Below the pieces are notes generated by a model. The model was not told the DNA's origin. It saw only the letters and a list, made by a program, of their open reading frames with translations, and did no database searches. Made by a program: the position numbers and the translations under genes. Positions 26,677-36,526 of a DNA stretch of 64,000 nucleotides are shown piece after piece; position 1 is the stretch's first letter; the number at the start of each line of letters is the position of its first letter. Origin of the DNA: an uncultured Tateyamaria sp. Its GTDB lineage: Bacteria; Pseudomonadota; Alphaproteobacteria; Rhodobacterales; Rhodobacteraceae. Location: assembly GCF_947504105.1 (NCBI RefSeq), contig NZ_CANNGP010000005.1, positions 1 to 64,000 of the forward strand. The letters run 5' to 3'.

Positions 26677-29424
26677 ATGCCAAAGAAAATGCTTATCGAT
26701 GCCACCCACGCGGAAGAGACCCGCGTTGTGGTGGTCGACGGAAATAAGGTCGAGGAGTTCGACTTTGAATCCGAAAACAAACGCCAGCTTGCTGGCAACA
26801 TCTATCTCGCAAAAGTAACACGGGTCGAACCGTCGCTTCAGGCGGCGTTCGTGGACTATGGCGGCAATCGCCACGGCTTCCTTGCATTCTCGGAAATCCA
26901 CCCGGATTACTACCAGATCCCCGTCGCTGACCGTGAGGCGTTGATGGAAGAAGAGCGCGCCTATGCAGAGTCGATGAAGGCGCGCGACGAGGAAGAGGAC
27001 AAGCCCAAACCGACACGCAAGCGGTCGTCGCGGTCGAAGTCCAAGGCGTCGAAAACCGCTGATACCGATGCCAAGGTGTCGACCGAGATCGGAGGTATGG
27101 AGACCATCGATCTTGAAACCTCTGACGTAGAGGTCGATGTGGCCGTGCCTGAGGGAGAGGCCTCCTCGCCCATGGAAACGGTCAAGGAGACCCCGGTCGA
27201 AACACCCGAATCCGGTGAGGATGTGGTGGAATCCGACGATGGTGTTTCTGAAACGACCGGTGATGAGGCCGCGCCGGTCGAGGCCGACGCTGATCAAGTC
27301 GACGCAGCGCCTGAAACGTTAGCTGCAAAAGAGGCAGAGCAAGATGTGGCTGCTTCGGATGATGCTCCGGATGCAGATGATGATGAAGACGAAGTCAAAG
27401 CGAAGGCGTCCGATGCCACATCCAAAGATGACAGCATCGAATCCGTAGCCGACGAGGACGACAGCGAGGACATTCGACCTCCGCGCAAACCACGTCCGCG
27501 CCGCTACAAGATTCAAGAAGTTATCAAGGTTCGCCAGATCCTGCTTGTGCAGGTCGTCAAGGAGGAGCGCGGCAACAAGGGTGCGGCCCTGACAACCTAT
27601 CTGTCGCTGGCTGGGCGCTACTGTGTCCTGATGCCGAACACAGCGCGCGGCGGCGGTATCTCTCGCAAGATTACCAACGCAGCTGACCGGAAGAAGCTCA
27701 AGGAAATCGCAAACGAGATCGAGGTGCCGCAAGGCGCCGGTCTGATTGTGCGCACAGCGGGGGCAAAGCGAACCAAGGCAGAGATCAAACGTGACTATGA
27801 GTACTTGCAGCGCCTCTGGGAGCAGATCCGCGAACTGACGCTCAAGTCCATCGCACCTGCCAAAATCTACGAAGAAGGCGACCTGATCAAACGGTCCATC
27901 CGCGACCTTTACAACCGCGAGATCGACGAGGTGTTTGTCGAGGGCGAACGCGGCTACCGCATCGCCAAGGACTTCATGAAGATGATCATGCCGTCCCACG
28001 CCAAGAACGTGAAACAGTACCAAGACAGCCTGCCGCTGTTTGCTCGCTATCAGGTCGAGACGTATCTCGGAGGCATGTTCAATCCGACTGTTCAGTTGAA
28101 GTCGGGCGGCTATATCGTGATCGGCGTAACCGAAGCGCTGGTCGCGATCGACGTGAACTCGGGAAGAGCGACCAAGGAAGGGTCGATCGAGGAAACCGCG
28201 CTCAAGACCAATCTGGAGGCCGCCGACGAAGTGGCTCGTCAATTGCGTTTGCGTGACCTTGCCGGTCTGATCGTCATCGATTTCATCGACATGGATGAGC
28301 GCAAGAACAACTCGGCTGTAGAAAAGCGGATGAAGGATCGACTGAAAACCGACCGGGCGCGCATTCAGGTTGGCCGCATTTCGGGCTTCGGCCTAATGGA
28401 GATGTCGCGCCAGCGTCTGCGTCCCGGCATGATCGAGGCGACAACCCAACCATGTCAGGCGTGCCACGGCACCGGTCTGATCCGCTCGGATGATAACCTG
28501 GCTCTGTCCATTCTGCGCCAAATTGAAGAGGAGGGCACCCGCCGTCGGTCCCGTGAGGTTCTGGTGAAGTGTCCGGTGGGTATCGCTAACTTTCTGATGA
28601 ATCAGAAGCGCGAGCATATTGCACAGATCGAAGGCCGTTACGGTCTATCAGTCCGCATCGAAGGGGATCCGCATCTGGTCAGCCCGGATTTCGCGCTTGA
28701 GAAATTCAAGACAGCCACCCGTGTGGTCAAGTCGGTCGAAGCCCCGGTGGTTTCTGTCGACACATCGATCATGGATCAGGTGGACGAGGATGAGGACGCG
28801 GTTACTGAGGCGTCCGAAGTCCCGGTCGGTGAAGATGACGAACCCAAGCCCAAGCGTCGTCGCCGGCGTCGTCGCAGCCGCAGCCGCAGTAAGTCCACGA
28901 CCACTGCAGAAGGCGATACACCTCAGGCAGAGGACGACACAGCCCCTGTTGAGGCCAGTGCCGAAGACGTAACGGAAGATACCGTTGAAAGCGCAGACGC
29001 GCCCGAAGCCAAGGCAACAAAGACTAAGACTTCGACACCGGCCAAGAAAACACCCACGCGCACACGCAGCACGTCGCGCAGCAGCTCGTCCACGTCGCGA
29101 TCTAAGTCGACCACGGCCAAGAAGGATGCCCCCGCAGCAGAAGAGGCAACCGCTGAGGACGCCGCCACTGCAGACGAAAAGCCTAAGAAGACGACAACAC
29201 GGTCGACCCGGTCGCGCAGCTCAGCATCCAAGACCAAGGCGAAGGAAGACGCTGCACCGAAGGATGAGGTTGCTCCTGCCGCGGTTTCGGAGGTCCCCGC
29301 CACGGCAGAGCCGGAGCCCGTTGCGGCTGAAGCCGCGCCAGCGCCAGAACCGGTGGCCGAAACATCTGCTCCGGATGAGCCGCCGAAGCCCAAAAAACGC
29401 GGCTGGTGGTCGTTAGGGAAGTAA
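26677..29424 (+). CDS. rne: Ribonuclease E
   Basis: A 915-residue endoribonuclease of the RNase E/G family, which initiates mRNA decay and matures rRNA and tRNA. The S1 domain begins at about 35 (AGNIYLAKVTRVEPSLQAAFVDYG). It is interrupted by an acidic insertion of nearly 200 residues (about 100-270), usual in alphaproteobacteria, and resumes at KIQEVIKVRQILLVQVVKEE. Catalytic acids lie in ALVAIDVNSGRAT and LIVIDFIDMD. The Zn-link is CQACHGTG. The C-terminal 250 residues are a disordered Arg/Ser- and Ala/Glu/Pro-rich scaffold ending GWWSLGK. ATG 26677 was chosen because MPKKMLIDATH is the family N-terminus. Confidence 0.93.
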   Translation: MPKKMLIDATHAEETRVVVVDGNKVEEFDFESENKRQLAGNIYLAKVTRVEPSLQAAFVDYGGNRHGFLAFSEIHPDYYQIPVADREALMEEERAYAESMKARDEEEDKPKPTRKRSSRSKSKASKTADTDAKVSTEIGGMETIDLETSDVEVDVAVPEGEASSPMETVKETPVETPESGEDVVESDDGVSETTGDEAAPVEADADQVDAAPETLAAKEAEQDVAASDDAPDADDDEDEVKAKASDATSKDDSIESVADEDDSEDIRPPRKPRPRRYKIQEVIKVRQILLVQVVKEERGNKGAALTTYLSLAGRYCVLMPNTARGGGISRKITNAADRKKLKEIANEIEVPQGAGLIVRTAGAKRTKAEIKRDYEYLQRLWEQIRELTLKSIAPAKIYEEGDLIKRSIRDLYNREIDEVFVEGERGYRIAKDFMKMIMPSHAKNVKQYQDSLPLFARYQVETYLGGMFNPTVQLKSGGYIVIGVTEALVAIDVNSGRATKEGSIEETALKTNLEAADEVARQLRLRDLAGLIVIDFIDMDERKNNSAVEKRMKDRLKTDRARIQVGRISGFGLMEMSRQRLRPGMIEATTQPCQACHGTGLIRSDDNLALSILRQIEEEGTRRRSREVLVKCPVGIANFLMNQKREHIAQIEGRYGLSVRIEGDPHLVSPDFALEKFKTATRVVKSVEAPVVSVDTSIMDQVDEDEDAVTEASEVPVGEDDEPKPKRRRRRRRSRSRSKSTTTAEGDTPQAEDDTAPVEASAEDVTEDTVESADAPEAKATKTKTSTPAKKTPTRTRSTSRSSSSTSRSKSTTAKKDAPAAEEATAEDAATADEKPKKTTTRSTRSRSSASKTKAKEDAAPKDEVAPAAVSEVPATAEPEPVAAEAAPAPEPVAETSAPDEPPKPKKRGWWSLGK

Positions 29425-29429
29425 AGTGA

Positions 29430-29455
29430 GGGGCGTGCCGGTGGCGCGCCCCTTT
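29430..29455. terminator. Bidirectional terminator between rne and tusA
   Basis: A GC-rich 10-base stem with a 3-base loop is followed by TTT on the plus strand. It lies between two convergent genes, so it probably serves rne and, less well, tusA. Confidence 0.65.
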
Positions 29456-29681
29456 ATCCTTTGCGGATAGCGTAGCGTTGTATGGGGCCGTCGGTGTCGG
29501 CAGACACCAACACATGGCCAGCTTCGGCGCAGAAATGCGGCACGTCCACCACGGCAGCTGGATCATCTGCCGAGATGATCAGGATATCGCCGGTTGCGAG
29601 CGCTTGCAGGCGTTTGCGTGCCTTGAGTACGGGCAGGGGACACAAAAGTCCCACAGCGTCGAGTGTGTATGCGTCGTCCAT
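29454..29681 (-). CDS. tusA: TusA-family sulfurtransferase
   Basis: A 75-residue sulfur carrier. The family signature is LDAVGLLCPLPVLKARKRL with the sulfur-carrying Cys14 in CPLP. TusA relays persulfide sulfur for tRNA thiolation, molybdenum cofactor or sulfur oxidation. It stands alone, convergent with rne and divergent from ccdA. A link to the sulfur genes at 42-49 kb is possible but unproven. Confidence 0.85.
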   Translation of the reverse strand: MDDAYTLDAVGLLCPLPVLKARKRLQALATGDILIISADDPAAVVDVPHFCAEAGHVLVSADTDGPIQRYAIRKG

Positions 29682-29774
29682 GATTGCCGAGATAGGCGTG
29701 ATGTTACACCCTGTCCACAGACATGTGACCGCAGGGCACGTGACGTGGACGCCAAGTGTCGCTAGGTGGAATGC

Positions 29775-30527
29775 ATGTTCGGAATTGATATCATCGACGC
29801 AAGCCTGATCCCGGCCATGAGCGTGGCGCTTCTGGCGGGCATCATCAGCTTTCTCAGTCCCTGCGTGTTGCCTATCGTGCCGCCCTATCTGGCTTATATG
29901 TCAGGCATGAGTGTAGGAGAGATGTCGGAAGGCCGCTCGGGTCGTAGCCGCGCCACAGTGACAGCCCTATTTTTTGTGCTGGGCTTATCGACAGTCTTTA
30001 TCATCCTGGGCTTTGCAGCGTCCGCATTCGGTGCGTTTTTCCTGCAGAACCAAGTGCTGTTCGCCCAAGTCTCGGGTGCGGTCATCATGGTGTTTGGTCT
30101 GCATTTTCTGGGCGTGTTCCGAATTCCGTTTCTGGATCGCGAGGCGCGGATGGACGCGGGCGATCAGGGGGGATCGTCCTTTGGCGCGTATATCCTTGGT
30201 CTTGCCTTCGCCTTTGGCTGGACGCCGTGCATCGGGCCACAGCTGGGTGCGATCCTAACACTGGCCGCGTCTGAAGCCTCTGTCACGCGCGGCACGTTCT
30301 TGCTGGGTATCTATGCCGCAGGGCTGGGTATTCCGTTCCTGCTTGCGGCTATGTTCATGACCCGGGCCATGGGCTTTATGAATCGGATCAAGCGCCACAT
30401 GGGCCTGATTGAGAAGGTGATGGGCGGCATGTTGGTGATTGTGGGTGCGGCAATGCTGTTTGGCCTGTTCACCCGGTTCTCTTTCTGGCTTCTGGAACAA
30501 TTCCCGGCACTGGCCACTTTGGGCTGA
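29775..30527 (+). CDS. ccdA: Cytochrome c biogenesis protein CcdA
   Basis: A 250-residue membrane protein of the CcdA/DsbD-beta type, with six predicted spans. It carries electrons from cytoplasmic thioredoxin across the membrane to reduce apocytochrome c partners. The paired redox cysteines are in FLSPCVLPIVPPYLAYM (near residue 24) and GWTPCIGPQLGAIL (near 155). ATG 29775 follows AGGTGGA; a GTG three codons upstream is less likely. Confidence 0.88.
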   Translation: MFGIDIIDASLIPAMSVALLAGIISFLSPCVLPIVPPYLAYMSGMSVGEMSEGRSGRSRATVTALFFVLGLSTVFIILGFAASAFGAFFLQNQVLFAQVSGAVIMVFGLHFLGVFRIPFLDREARMDAGDQGGSSFGAYILGLAFAFGWTPCIGPQLGAILTLAASEASVTRGTFLLGIYAAGLGIPFLLAAMFMTRAMGFMNRIKRHMGLIEKVMGGMLVIVGAAMLFGLFTRFSFWLLEQFPALATLG

Positions 30528-30668
30528 TCAGTCTTGGGCACAAAGATCGGTTGGACGTCGACGCGACTTCCACTGGCTTTCAAGTCGAAAATGACTCAAA
30601 GACCGCGCCAGCCTCAGCCTTACTTTGGACGCAGAAGGTCGCTAAAGTGCACCAAAAGGTGCATTTGA

Positions 30669-31889
30669 ATGAGCAGGCCGCATCACAAAACTATCTCGCG
30701 TCGCCGGGTATTCTACATTCCCGGATATGACCCGATTCACCCGCGTCGTTACCGCGAACTCTACCGCAAGGAAGGCGCGGCGCAGGCTGACATCTCGGAC
30801 TATGAGATTGCTTTGCGCCCCACACCCAAATCCGAACACTACGGATGGCAGGTGGATGCCTGTATCGACGATACAGACGTGCATGCGGATATCGAGGTCC
30901 TGGTGTGGTCCGATATCGTGCGCGATTCGATGGAGGCATCGATCCCCGGCACCTATCTGCAATTGGTACGTACGGCGTGGACCTATATTGCTTCGGGCGC
31001 GCTGCGCCGGTTGATGCGGTTGCGCAAGGGGCCCGTTATTGCGGCACTCTATCCCGTCGGTATGTTGCTGGGGCAAGCACTGTTGGCTATGGCGCTGTGG
31101 TACGTGTTGTGGCGCGTGGGGGCTGCGTTCGGAACTATCGGTGCATGGGCTGGTTTGGCTGCCGGGGTGGTGGCCTGCGTTGGGCTGCTGCGCTGGTTCA
31201 AGTCAAAAGACGGCAAGATCTTTGCCTACTATCTAATGCATGACTATACTTATTCCGCCGCGTCCAGGGGGGCCAATCCTCCTGCGTTGGAAAAGCGCCT
31301 ACGCGGGTTCCAGAACAGCATAGCGGCGGCGCTGTCGGAGGAGGTCGACGAGGTATTGATCGTAGGCCATTCGTCTGGCGCCCATCTGGCCGTGTCGATC
31401 CTGGCCGACCTGATCCGGGGGGGGCGTGTGCCTGCCAACGGGCCTGCACTTGCGTTCCTGTCCTTGGGGCAGGTTGTGCCCATGGTGTCTTTCCTGCCGG
31501 AGGCGCACCGGTTGCGGGCAGACTTGCAGTACCTGTCGGCACAGGATGCGTTGACTTGGGTGGATGTTACGGCCCCAGGTGATGGTTGCGCCTTTGCGCT
31601 CTGCGACCCTGTCTCTGTCTCGGGCGTGGCGCCCGCGAACAAACGCTGGCCGTTGGTGTTCTCTGCCGCCTTCACCCAGACCCTGAGCCCCGCGCGGTGG
31701 AAGGAATTGCGCTGGCGCTTCTTCCGACTGCATTTCCAGTACCTCTGTGCCTTCGACCGGCCCAAGGACTATGATTACTTCCAGATTACGGCGGGGCCGC
31801 TGACACTGGCTGATCGTTATGCAGACCGTCCGCCGTCGAAGTCGCGGATCGACCACGCGGTGTCCAAATACACGTCGGTTGCCGCATGA
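30669..31889 (+). CDS. Alpha/beta-hydrolase-like membrane protein, unknown
   Basis: A 406-residue protein. Residues 120-185 hold two or three hydrophobic spans, and the later half has a nucleophile-elbow motif GHSSG in EVLIVGHSSGAHLA (about residue 235), so an alpha/beta-hydrolase fold is likely. The N-terminal RRRVFYIPGYDP strand would fit the first strand and oxyanion region. ATG 30669 follows AAAAGGTGC. It overlaps the P450 gene by four bases, which suggests the two act in one pathway, perhaps on a membrane lipid or ester. Substrate unknown. Confidence 0.6.
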   Translation: MSRPHHKTISRRRVFYIPGYDPIHPRRYRELYRKEGAAQADISDYEIALRPTPKSEHYGWQVDACIDDTDVHADIEVLVWSDIVRDSMEASIPGTYLQLVRTAWTYIASGALRRLMRLRKGPVIAALYPVGMLLGQALLAMALWYVLWRVGAAFGTIGAWAGLAAGVVACVGLLRWFKSKDGKIFAYYLMHDYTYSAASRGANPPALEKRLRGFQNSIAAALSEEVDEVLIVGHSSGAHLAVSILADLIRGGRVPANGPALAFLSLGQVVPMVSFLPEAHRLRADLQYLSAQDALTWVDVTAPGDGCAFALCDPVSVSGVAPANKRWPLVFSAAFTQTLSPARWKELRWRFFRLHFQYLCAFDRPKDYDYFQITAGPLTLADRYADRPPSKSRIDHAVSKYTSVAA

Positions 31890-33226
31890 TACCACCTAAA
31901 CCTCCCAGCCGCCCCGACCGTGTGTCGCTGTGGCGCTATATGCAGTTGTTCCGGCAGGATATTCTGTCGGCGCAGCCTGCGCGTCTGTACCGCGCATGGA
32001 TGGCCGAGTTTCGCACGCCATTCTTTCGCAGCTACCTGATGAATCAGCCCGAGTTGGTGAAAACGGTGCTGAAGGACCGGCCAGAGGACTTTCCCAAGTC
32101 GAACCGAGTGGGTGAGGGTTTGCGCCCACTGTTGGGAAATTCTGTGTTTCTGACCAATGGTGAGATATGGAAACGGCAGCGGCGTATCATTGATCCGGCA
32201 TTTGAAGGCGGACGCCTGCGCGAGACGTTCCCCGCTATGTGGGATGCATCCGAGGCGGCAGCTGCCCGCTTGCCGGAAGGCGTGGTGGAGATCGAGGAAC
32301 AGACCAGCCATGCCGCTGCCGATGTCATCTTCCGCACTCTGTTCTCAATCCCCATCCAAGACAGGCTGGCCAGCGCCGTCTTTCACGAGTTTCGGGCCTA
32401 TCAGCGCAGCCAGCCAATTCTGAACCTTGCGGCTTTTGTCCCCTTGCCGCGGTGGATGCCACGTCTGTTTCGGCGGGACACGCGTGCAAGTGCCGCGCGC
32501 ATCCGAGCGTTGATTGCGCAACTGGTGGATCGGCGCGCCGAAGAGATTGCCGCAGGCACGGCACCTGACGATCTTGCCACTAAGATCATGACCACCCGCG
32601 ACCCCGAGACAGGAGAGACTTTTACGCCCGCAGAGATGGTGGATCAGGTTGCGATCTTTTTTCTGGCCGGCCATGAAACCAGTGCGTCAGCGTTGGCTTG
32701 GGCACTGTATTTGATGGCGCTGTATCCGGAGTGGCAAGAGAAGGTGGCTCAGGAAGCGCGGGCATTAGACGCGTGTGACTTTTCTGTGATGTCTAAGCTG
32801 CCGGTTACACGTGACGTGTTCCGCGAAACACTGCGCCTGTACCCGCCCGTACCCATGATGGTGCGCGAGGCAACCCGTCCGGAACATTTTCGGGATCGCG
32901 ACGTGCGCAAAGGCAGCCAACTGGTGCTGAGCCCGTGGCATTTGCACCGTCATGAGCGGTTGTGGGAGCGGCCTGACGACTTTGATCCGGGGCGGTGGCA
33001 GACCGAGAACGGCAAGACATGCGGGCGTGATGCCTACATTCCCTTTTCCGCCGGTGCACGGGTGTGCACAGGCGCAGGGTTCGCCATGGTTGAGGGGCCG
33101 CTGATTCTCGCTCGCTTGTTGCGCGATGTCGCCGTATCGCCAGTAGATGGGCAAGCCCCGGTACCCGTGGCGCACCTGACGGTACGCGCTCAAAGCGGAA
33201 TCTGGCTGAATTTGAGCAAAAGATAG
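31886..33226 (+). CDS. Cytochrome P450
   Basis: A 446-residue soluble-type bacterial P450. The I-helix oxygen-binding motif is AGHETSASALAW (about 257-268), the ExxR motif is ETLRLYPP (about 314-321) and the haem ligand loop is PFSAGARVCTGAG (Cys near 393). There is no N-terminal membrane anchor. It is translationally coupled to the hydrolase-like gene upstream. No ferredoxin or reductase gene is adjacent, so electron partners are elsewhere. The substrate cannot be read; fatty acid or terpenoid hydroxylation is common in this general type. Confidence 0.88.
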   Translation: MIPPKPPSRPDRVSLWRYMQLFRQDILSAQPARLYRAWMAEFRTPFFRSYLMNQPELVKTVLKDRPEDFPKSNRVGEGLRPLLGNSVFLTNGEIWKRQRRIIDPAFEGGRLRETFPAMWDASEAAAARLPEGVVEIEEQTSHAAADVIFRTLFSIPIQDRLASAVFHEFRAYQRSQPILNLAAFVPLPRWMPRLFRRDTRASAARIRALIAQLVDRRAEEIAAGTAPDDLATKIMTTRDPETGETFTPAEMVDQVAIFFLAGHETSASALAWALYLMALYPEWQEKVAQEARALDACDFSVMSKLPVTRDVFRETLRLYPPVPMMVREATRPEHFRDRDVRKGSQLVLSPWHLHRHERLWERPDDFDPGRWQTENGKTCGRDAYIPFSAGARVCTGAGFAMVEGPLILARLLRDVAVSPVDGQAPVPVAHLTVRAQSGIWLNLSKR

Positions 33227-33310
33227 CGCAAACAGGGACTTGCGGGATTACGTGTGTGCCGGGAATAGGCTAGGTCTGGGACAATTGTAGCCATGACTTT
33301 GGAGCGCAGT

Positions 33311-34204
33311 ATGACCGAATTTGCCAAGATGCGGGATCAGATGGAAAACGGAAGCGGTTTTATTGCCGCGTTGGATCAATCTGGCGGGTCCACACCAAAG
33401 GCGCTGGCGCTGTACGGTGTAGATGCCTCGGACTATGGATCCGAGGATGAGATGTTTGCAGAGATTCAAAGGATGCGGGCGCGCATTATCCTGAGCCCGG
33501 ATTTCACCAGTGCCAAGGTGATCGGCGCGATCCTGTTTGAAAAGACACTGCGTGAACAAATCGAAGGTCAAGCTGTCCCGTCCTATCTGTGGGACAAGCG
33601 TGGCGTGGTACCGTTTCTGAAGATTGACAAGGGTTTGCGGGACGAAGCGGACGACGTGCAGCTGCTCAAACCCATTCCGGGGCTGGCAGACACATTGGCG
33701 GCGGCCAAGGGGATGGGCATCTACGGCACCAAAGAGCGGTCTGTGGTCCACGGTGCCAATGCTGACGGCATCAAAGCCATCGTTTCAAACCAGTTCGAGG
33801 TCGCGCATGAGGTGATCGCCGCGGGCATGGTGCCGATCATCGAACCCGAGGTGAACATTCATTCCAAGACCAAGGCCGAGGCCGAGGCGATGTTGGCCGA
33901 AGCGTTGATGGCACAGACCGAAGCATTGGCTGATGGGCAGGATATCATGCTCAAGCTGACTTTGCCCGAGCAGCCCGGCATTTACGATGCTCTCGCGGAT
34001 CACCCGCGCGTGCAGCGGGTCGTAGCCCTGTCCGGCGGGTATTCCACGCAGGATGCGAGCGCCCGTTTAGCGCAGAATCACAAGATGATTGCGAGCTTCA
34101 GTCGCGCGCTGACCGAAGGATTGCAGCGCGATATGAGCGATGACGGGTTTCATGCGGCTTTGGGCGGAAACATCAAGCAGATCTTCGAGGCTTCTGTAGC
34201 GTAA
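33311..34204 (+). CDS. Class I fructose-bisphosphate aldolase
   Basis: A 297-residue Schiff-base aldolase of the short bacterial class I type. It cleaves fructose 1,6-bisphosphate in glycolysis or makes it in gluconeogenesis. Signature regions are GFIAALDQSGGSTPKAL, KIDKGL, IIEPEVNIHS and DIMLKLTLPEQPG (probable Schiff-base Lys), with ALSGGYS for phosphate binding. ATG 33311 with GGAG upstream is preferred to ATG 33293. It is monocistronic. Confidence 0.88.
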   Translation: MTEFAKMRDQMENGSGFIAALDQSGGSTPKALALYGVDASDYGSEDEMFAEIQRMRARIILSPDFTSAKVIGAILFEKTLREQIEGQAVPSYLWDKRGVVPFLKIDKGLRDEADDVQLLKPIPGLADTLAAAKGMGIYGTKERSVVHGANADGIKAIVSNQFEVAHEVIAAGMVPIIEPEVNIHSKTKAEAEAMLAEALMAQTEALADGQDIMLKLTLPEQPGIYDALADHPRVQRVVALSGGYSTQDASARLAQNHKMIASFSRALTEGLQRDMSDDGFHAALGGNIKQIFEASVA

Positions 34205-34332
34205 GGGGTTTCAACGCAAAAAACCGCGTAGAAGATGTAGTTTGACCCGGAACAGGTTGCGCTATGGGTTTCATAATCGAGAGGCCGGATCACGGCAGTA
34301 CAAGATTTGTGGTCAGATGACCCACACCATGC

Positions 34333-34548
34333 TTACCGTTCCATCACCCGCTTGAGCACAAAGACGCGTATGGCCGAGGCAAGCCCAACATCGCCGCGCC
34401 CAACATCAATTTCGGCGGCCAAGTCGTTGATTGGACGCTTTTCTTCAGTTGCAATAGCACGGAAGGCGTCCCAAAACTCGGGCTCCAGCGACACGCTGGT
34501 TCGGTGCCCTTTGAGGGTAAGGGAGTGCTTTTGTGGTCGGGCGCTCAC
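34333..34548 (-). CDS. Ribbon-helix-helix domain protein
   Basis: A 71-residue small protein with the RHH_4-like sequence GHRTSVSLEPEFWDAFRAIA at residues 14-33, a beta strand then helix arrangement typical of DNA-binding ribbon-helix-helix folds. The start is a GTG overlapping the stop of the 53-residue gene upstream (GTGA), so translation is coupled. It is last of three tiny genes downstream of fumC. Confidence 0.7.
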   Translation of the reverse strand: MSARPQKHSLTLKGHRTSVSLEPEFWDAFRAIATEEKRPINDLAAEIDVGRGDVGLASAIRVFVLKRVMER

Positions 34549-34706
34549 TGCTCGGCCCAGAACCGTCGGGACGGGTCGAGCTGAGCAATACGCTCATACG
34601 TGTTCAACACGCGCGCCAACGTTCCTTCGTTGGCACTAATGTAACGGCGCGCACGGCGCAAGGCACGGATGCGGTCACGCTCGGCTGTGTCATGGGGCTG
34701 TATCAT
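34545..34706 (-). CDS. 53-residue protein between DUF4169 and RHH genes
   Basis: An open frame of 53 codons from ATG (complement of 34704-34706) to TGA. The product begins MIQPHDTAERDRIRALRRAR and ends in ARVLNTYERIAQLDPSRRFWAEQ. It is basic and helical and has no domain I recognise. The stop overlaps the GTG of the RHH gene, and it fills the only gap in a run of tiny genes, which argues that it is real. Confidence 0.55.
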   Translation of the reverse strand: MIQPHDTAERDRIRALRRARRYISANEGTLARVLNTYERIAQLDPSRRFWAEQ

Positions 34707-34747
34707 GGAACACCTATAACTCTCAACGCAAGGAACATGCCGCAGAT

Positions 34748-34960
34748 TTATGGCTTTTTGTCGTTACCATTCGCACCATACAAGGACGTTTCGGCGGCTT
34801 TGCCGTCCAAATCTCGCGCAGACCGGATGTTTTCGCGCTTTGCGAGATTTTTCTCCGCCTTGGTTAACCCAAACGCAACCGTATTGACGTCGGCGCGCGC
34901 TTTCTTCTCAGCGCGCGCACGGGCCTTCCGGACCTTGTTCAGGTTGATGGGAGTGCTCAT
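34748..34960 (-). CDS. DUF4169 protein
   Basis: A 70-residue highly basic protein. The N-terminus [22 protein letters not shown] and the central [15 protein letters not shown] are typical of DUF4169, a small family largely of Rhodobacterales with no known role. It overlaps the fumC stop codon (ATGA), implying coupling to fumarase expression. Confidence 0.75.
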   Translation of the reverse strand: MSTPINLNKVRKARARAEKKARADVNTVAFGLTKAEKNLAKRENIRSARDLDGKAAETSLYGANGNDKKP

Positions 34961-36348
34961 TTGGGTCCGATCATGTTTTCCGGGCGCACGACTTCGTTGA
35001 ACCTCTCTTCGGTGACGAAGCCCAGCTTTACGGCTTCTTCGATCAGAGTGGTGCCGTTCTTGTGCGCCGTCTTGGCGACCTTGGTGGCGTTGTCATAGCC
35101 AATCTCGGGTGCAAGCGCAGTGACCAGCATCAACGACTCGCGCATCAGCTTGTCTATGCGGGTTTCATCGGCCTGCAGCCCATCCACAAGATTGTCGGTG
35201 AAGGCGGAACAGGCGTCACCGAGCAGCTGCATGGATTGCAGCACGTTATAGGCCATCATCGGCTTGTAAACATTCAGCTCAAAATGCCCCTGTGATCCGG
35301 CAAAGCCCACGGCGGCGTCATTGCCCATCACGTGCGCGCAGACCTGTGTCAGTGCCTCGCACTGGGTCGGGTTCACCTTGCCCGGCATGATTGACGACCC
35401 GGGCTCGTTCTCGGGCAAAACCAACTCGCCCAGACCGCAGCGGGGGCCGGACCCCAGCAAGCGGATGTCATTGGCAATCTTGAAGAGTGAGGCGGCAACG
35501 GTCTTCAACGCGCCGGAAATCTCGACCATAGCGTCATGGGCGGCGAGCGCCTCGAATTTGTTGGGGGCGGTGACAAAGGGCAGGTTGGTGATGTCGGCCA
35601 TGTGGCCCGCAACCGCTTCGGCCCAACCAACTTTGGTGTTCAGGCCGGTGCCAACCGCCGTGCCGCCCTGGGCCAGTTCATAGATGCGACCCAGCGCGTC
35701 TTTCACCCGCTGGATGCCCATGGCAACCTGGTGGCTGTAGCCTGAAAATTCCTGGCTGAGTGTGAGCGGCGTCGCGTCCTGTGTGTGCGTGCGCCCGATT
35801 TTGATGATGCCATCGAATGCGGCCACTTTTGCCTCGAGGGCAGCGTGCAGCTTTTCTAACCCGGGTAGCAATACATCGCGCGCGGTCATCGCGGCCGATA
35901 TGTGCATGGCCGTCGGAAATGTATCATTTGATGACTGGCCCATATTGCAGTGATCGTTGGGATGCACGGGTTCTTTCGACCCAATCACGCCACCAAGAAT
36001 TTCGATGGCACGGTTCGCGATCACTTCGTTTGCGTTCATGTTCGACTGGGTGCCGGACCCTGTTTGCCAGACAACCAATGGAAAGTTGTCGTCAAGCTTG
36101 CCAGCTATCACTTCGCTTGCGGCTTCGATGATCGCGTCGGCCAGCTTTGCGTCAAGCGTGCCCTGTGCCTTGTTCTGCATGGCGCAGGCCTTCTTGATCA
36201 CACCAAGCGCTCGCACCACGGCGATAGGCAGCTTTTCCCAACCAATCGGGAAATTCATGATGGAGCGTTGCGTTTGTGCTCCCCAATACTTGTCGGCGGG
36301 AACCTCCAGTGGGCCAAAGCTGTCGGATTCAGTGCGGGTGTCGGCCAT
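34957..36348 (-). CDS. fumC: Class II fumarate hydratase
   Basis: A 463-residue iron-independent fumarase interconverting fumarate and malate in the TCA cycle. The family signature [11 protein letters not shown] lies near residue 318. Other active-site blocks are [15 protein letters not shown] (about 95-109), [14 protein letters not shown] (about 130-143) and [11 protein letters not shown] (about 185-195). ATG 36348 follows AGGAGCCGCC. Three tiny genes follow in a coupled run. Confidence 0.95.
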   Translation of the reverse strand: MADTRTESDSFGPLEVPADKYWGAQTQRSIMNFPIGWEKLPIAVVRALGVIKKACAMQNKAQGTLDAKLADAIIEAASEVIAGKLDDNFPLVVWQTGSGTQSNMNANEVIANRAIEILGGVIGSKEPVHPNDHCNMGQSSNDTFPTAMHISAAMTARDVLLPGLEKLHAALEAKVAAFDGIIKIGRTHTQDATPLTLSQEFSGYSHQVAMGIQRVKDALGRIYELAQGGTAVGTGLNTKVGWAEAVAGHMADITNLPFVTAPNKFEALAAHDAMVEISGALKTVAASLFKIANDIRLLGSGPRCGLGELVLPENEPGSSIMPGKVNPTQCEALTQVCAHVMGNDAAVGFAGSQGHFELNVYKPMMAYNVLQSMQLLGDACSAFTDNLVDGLQADETRIDKLMRESLMLVTALAPEIGYDNATKVAKTAHKNGTTLIEEAVKLGFVTEERFNEVVRPENMIGPK

Positions 36349-36526
36349 CGGGCGGCTCCTTCTGCGCGTGTCGTCTTTGTGCCTTGCATCTACCGGGCGC
36401 GGGCTTTGCAGACAAGGACCGGTGGGCCGGTTCGTTGCTGATATGATCACACATTGGCGAAGCAAGGGTGCATCCGTGTGCGGGCGTTCCTATATCTAAC
36501 TGAATAGGAGGAAAAAGGACCACGTC

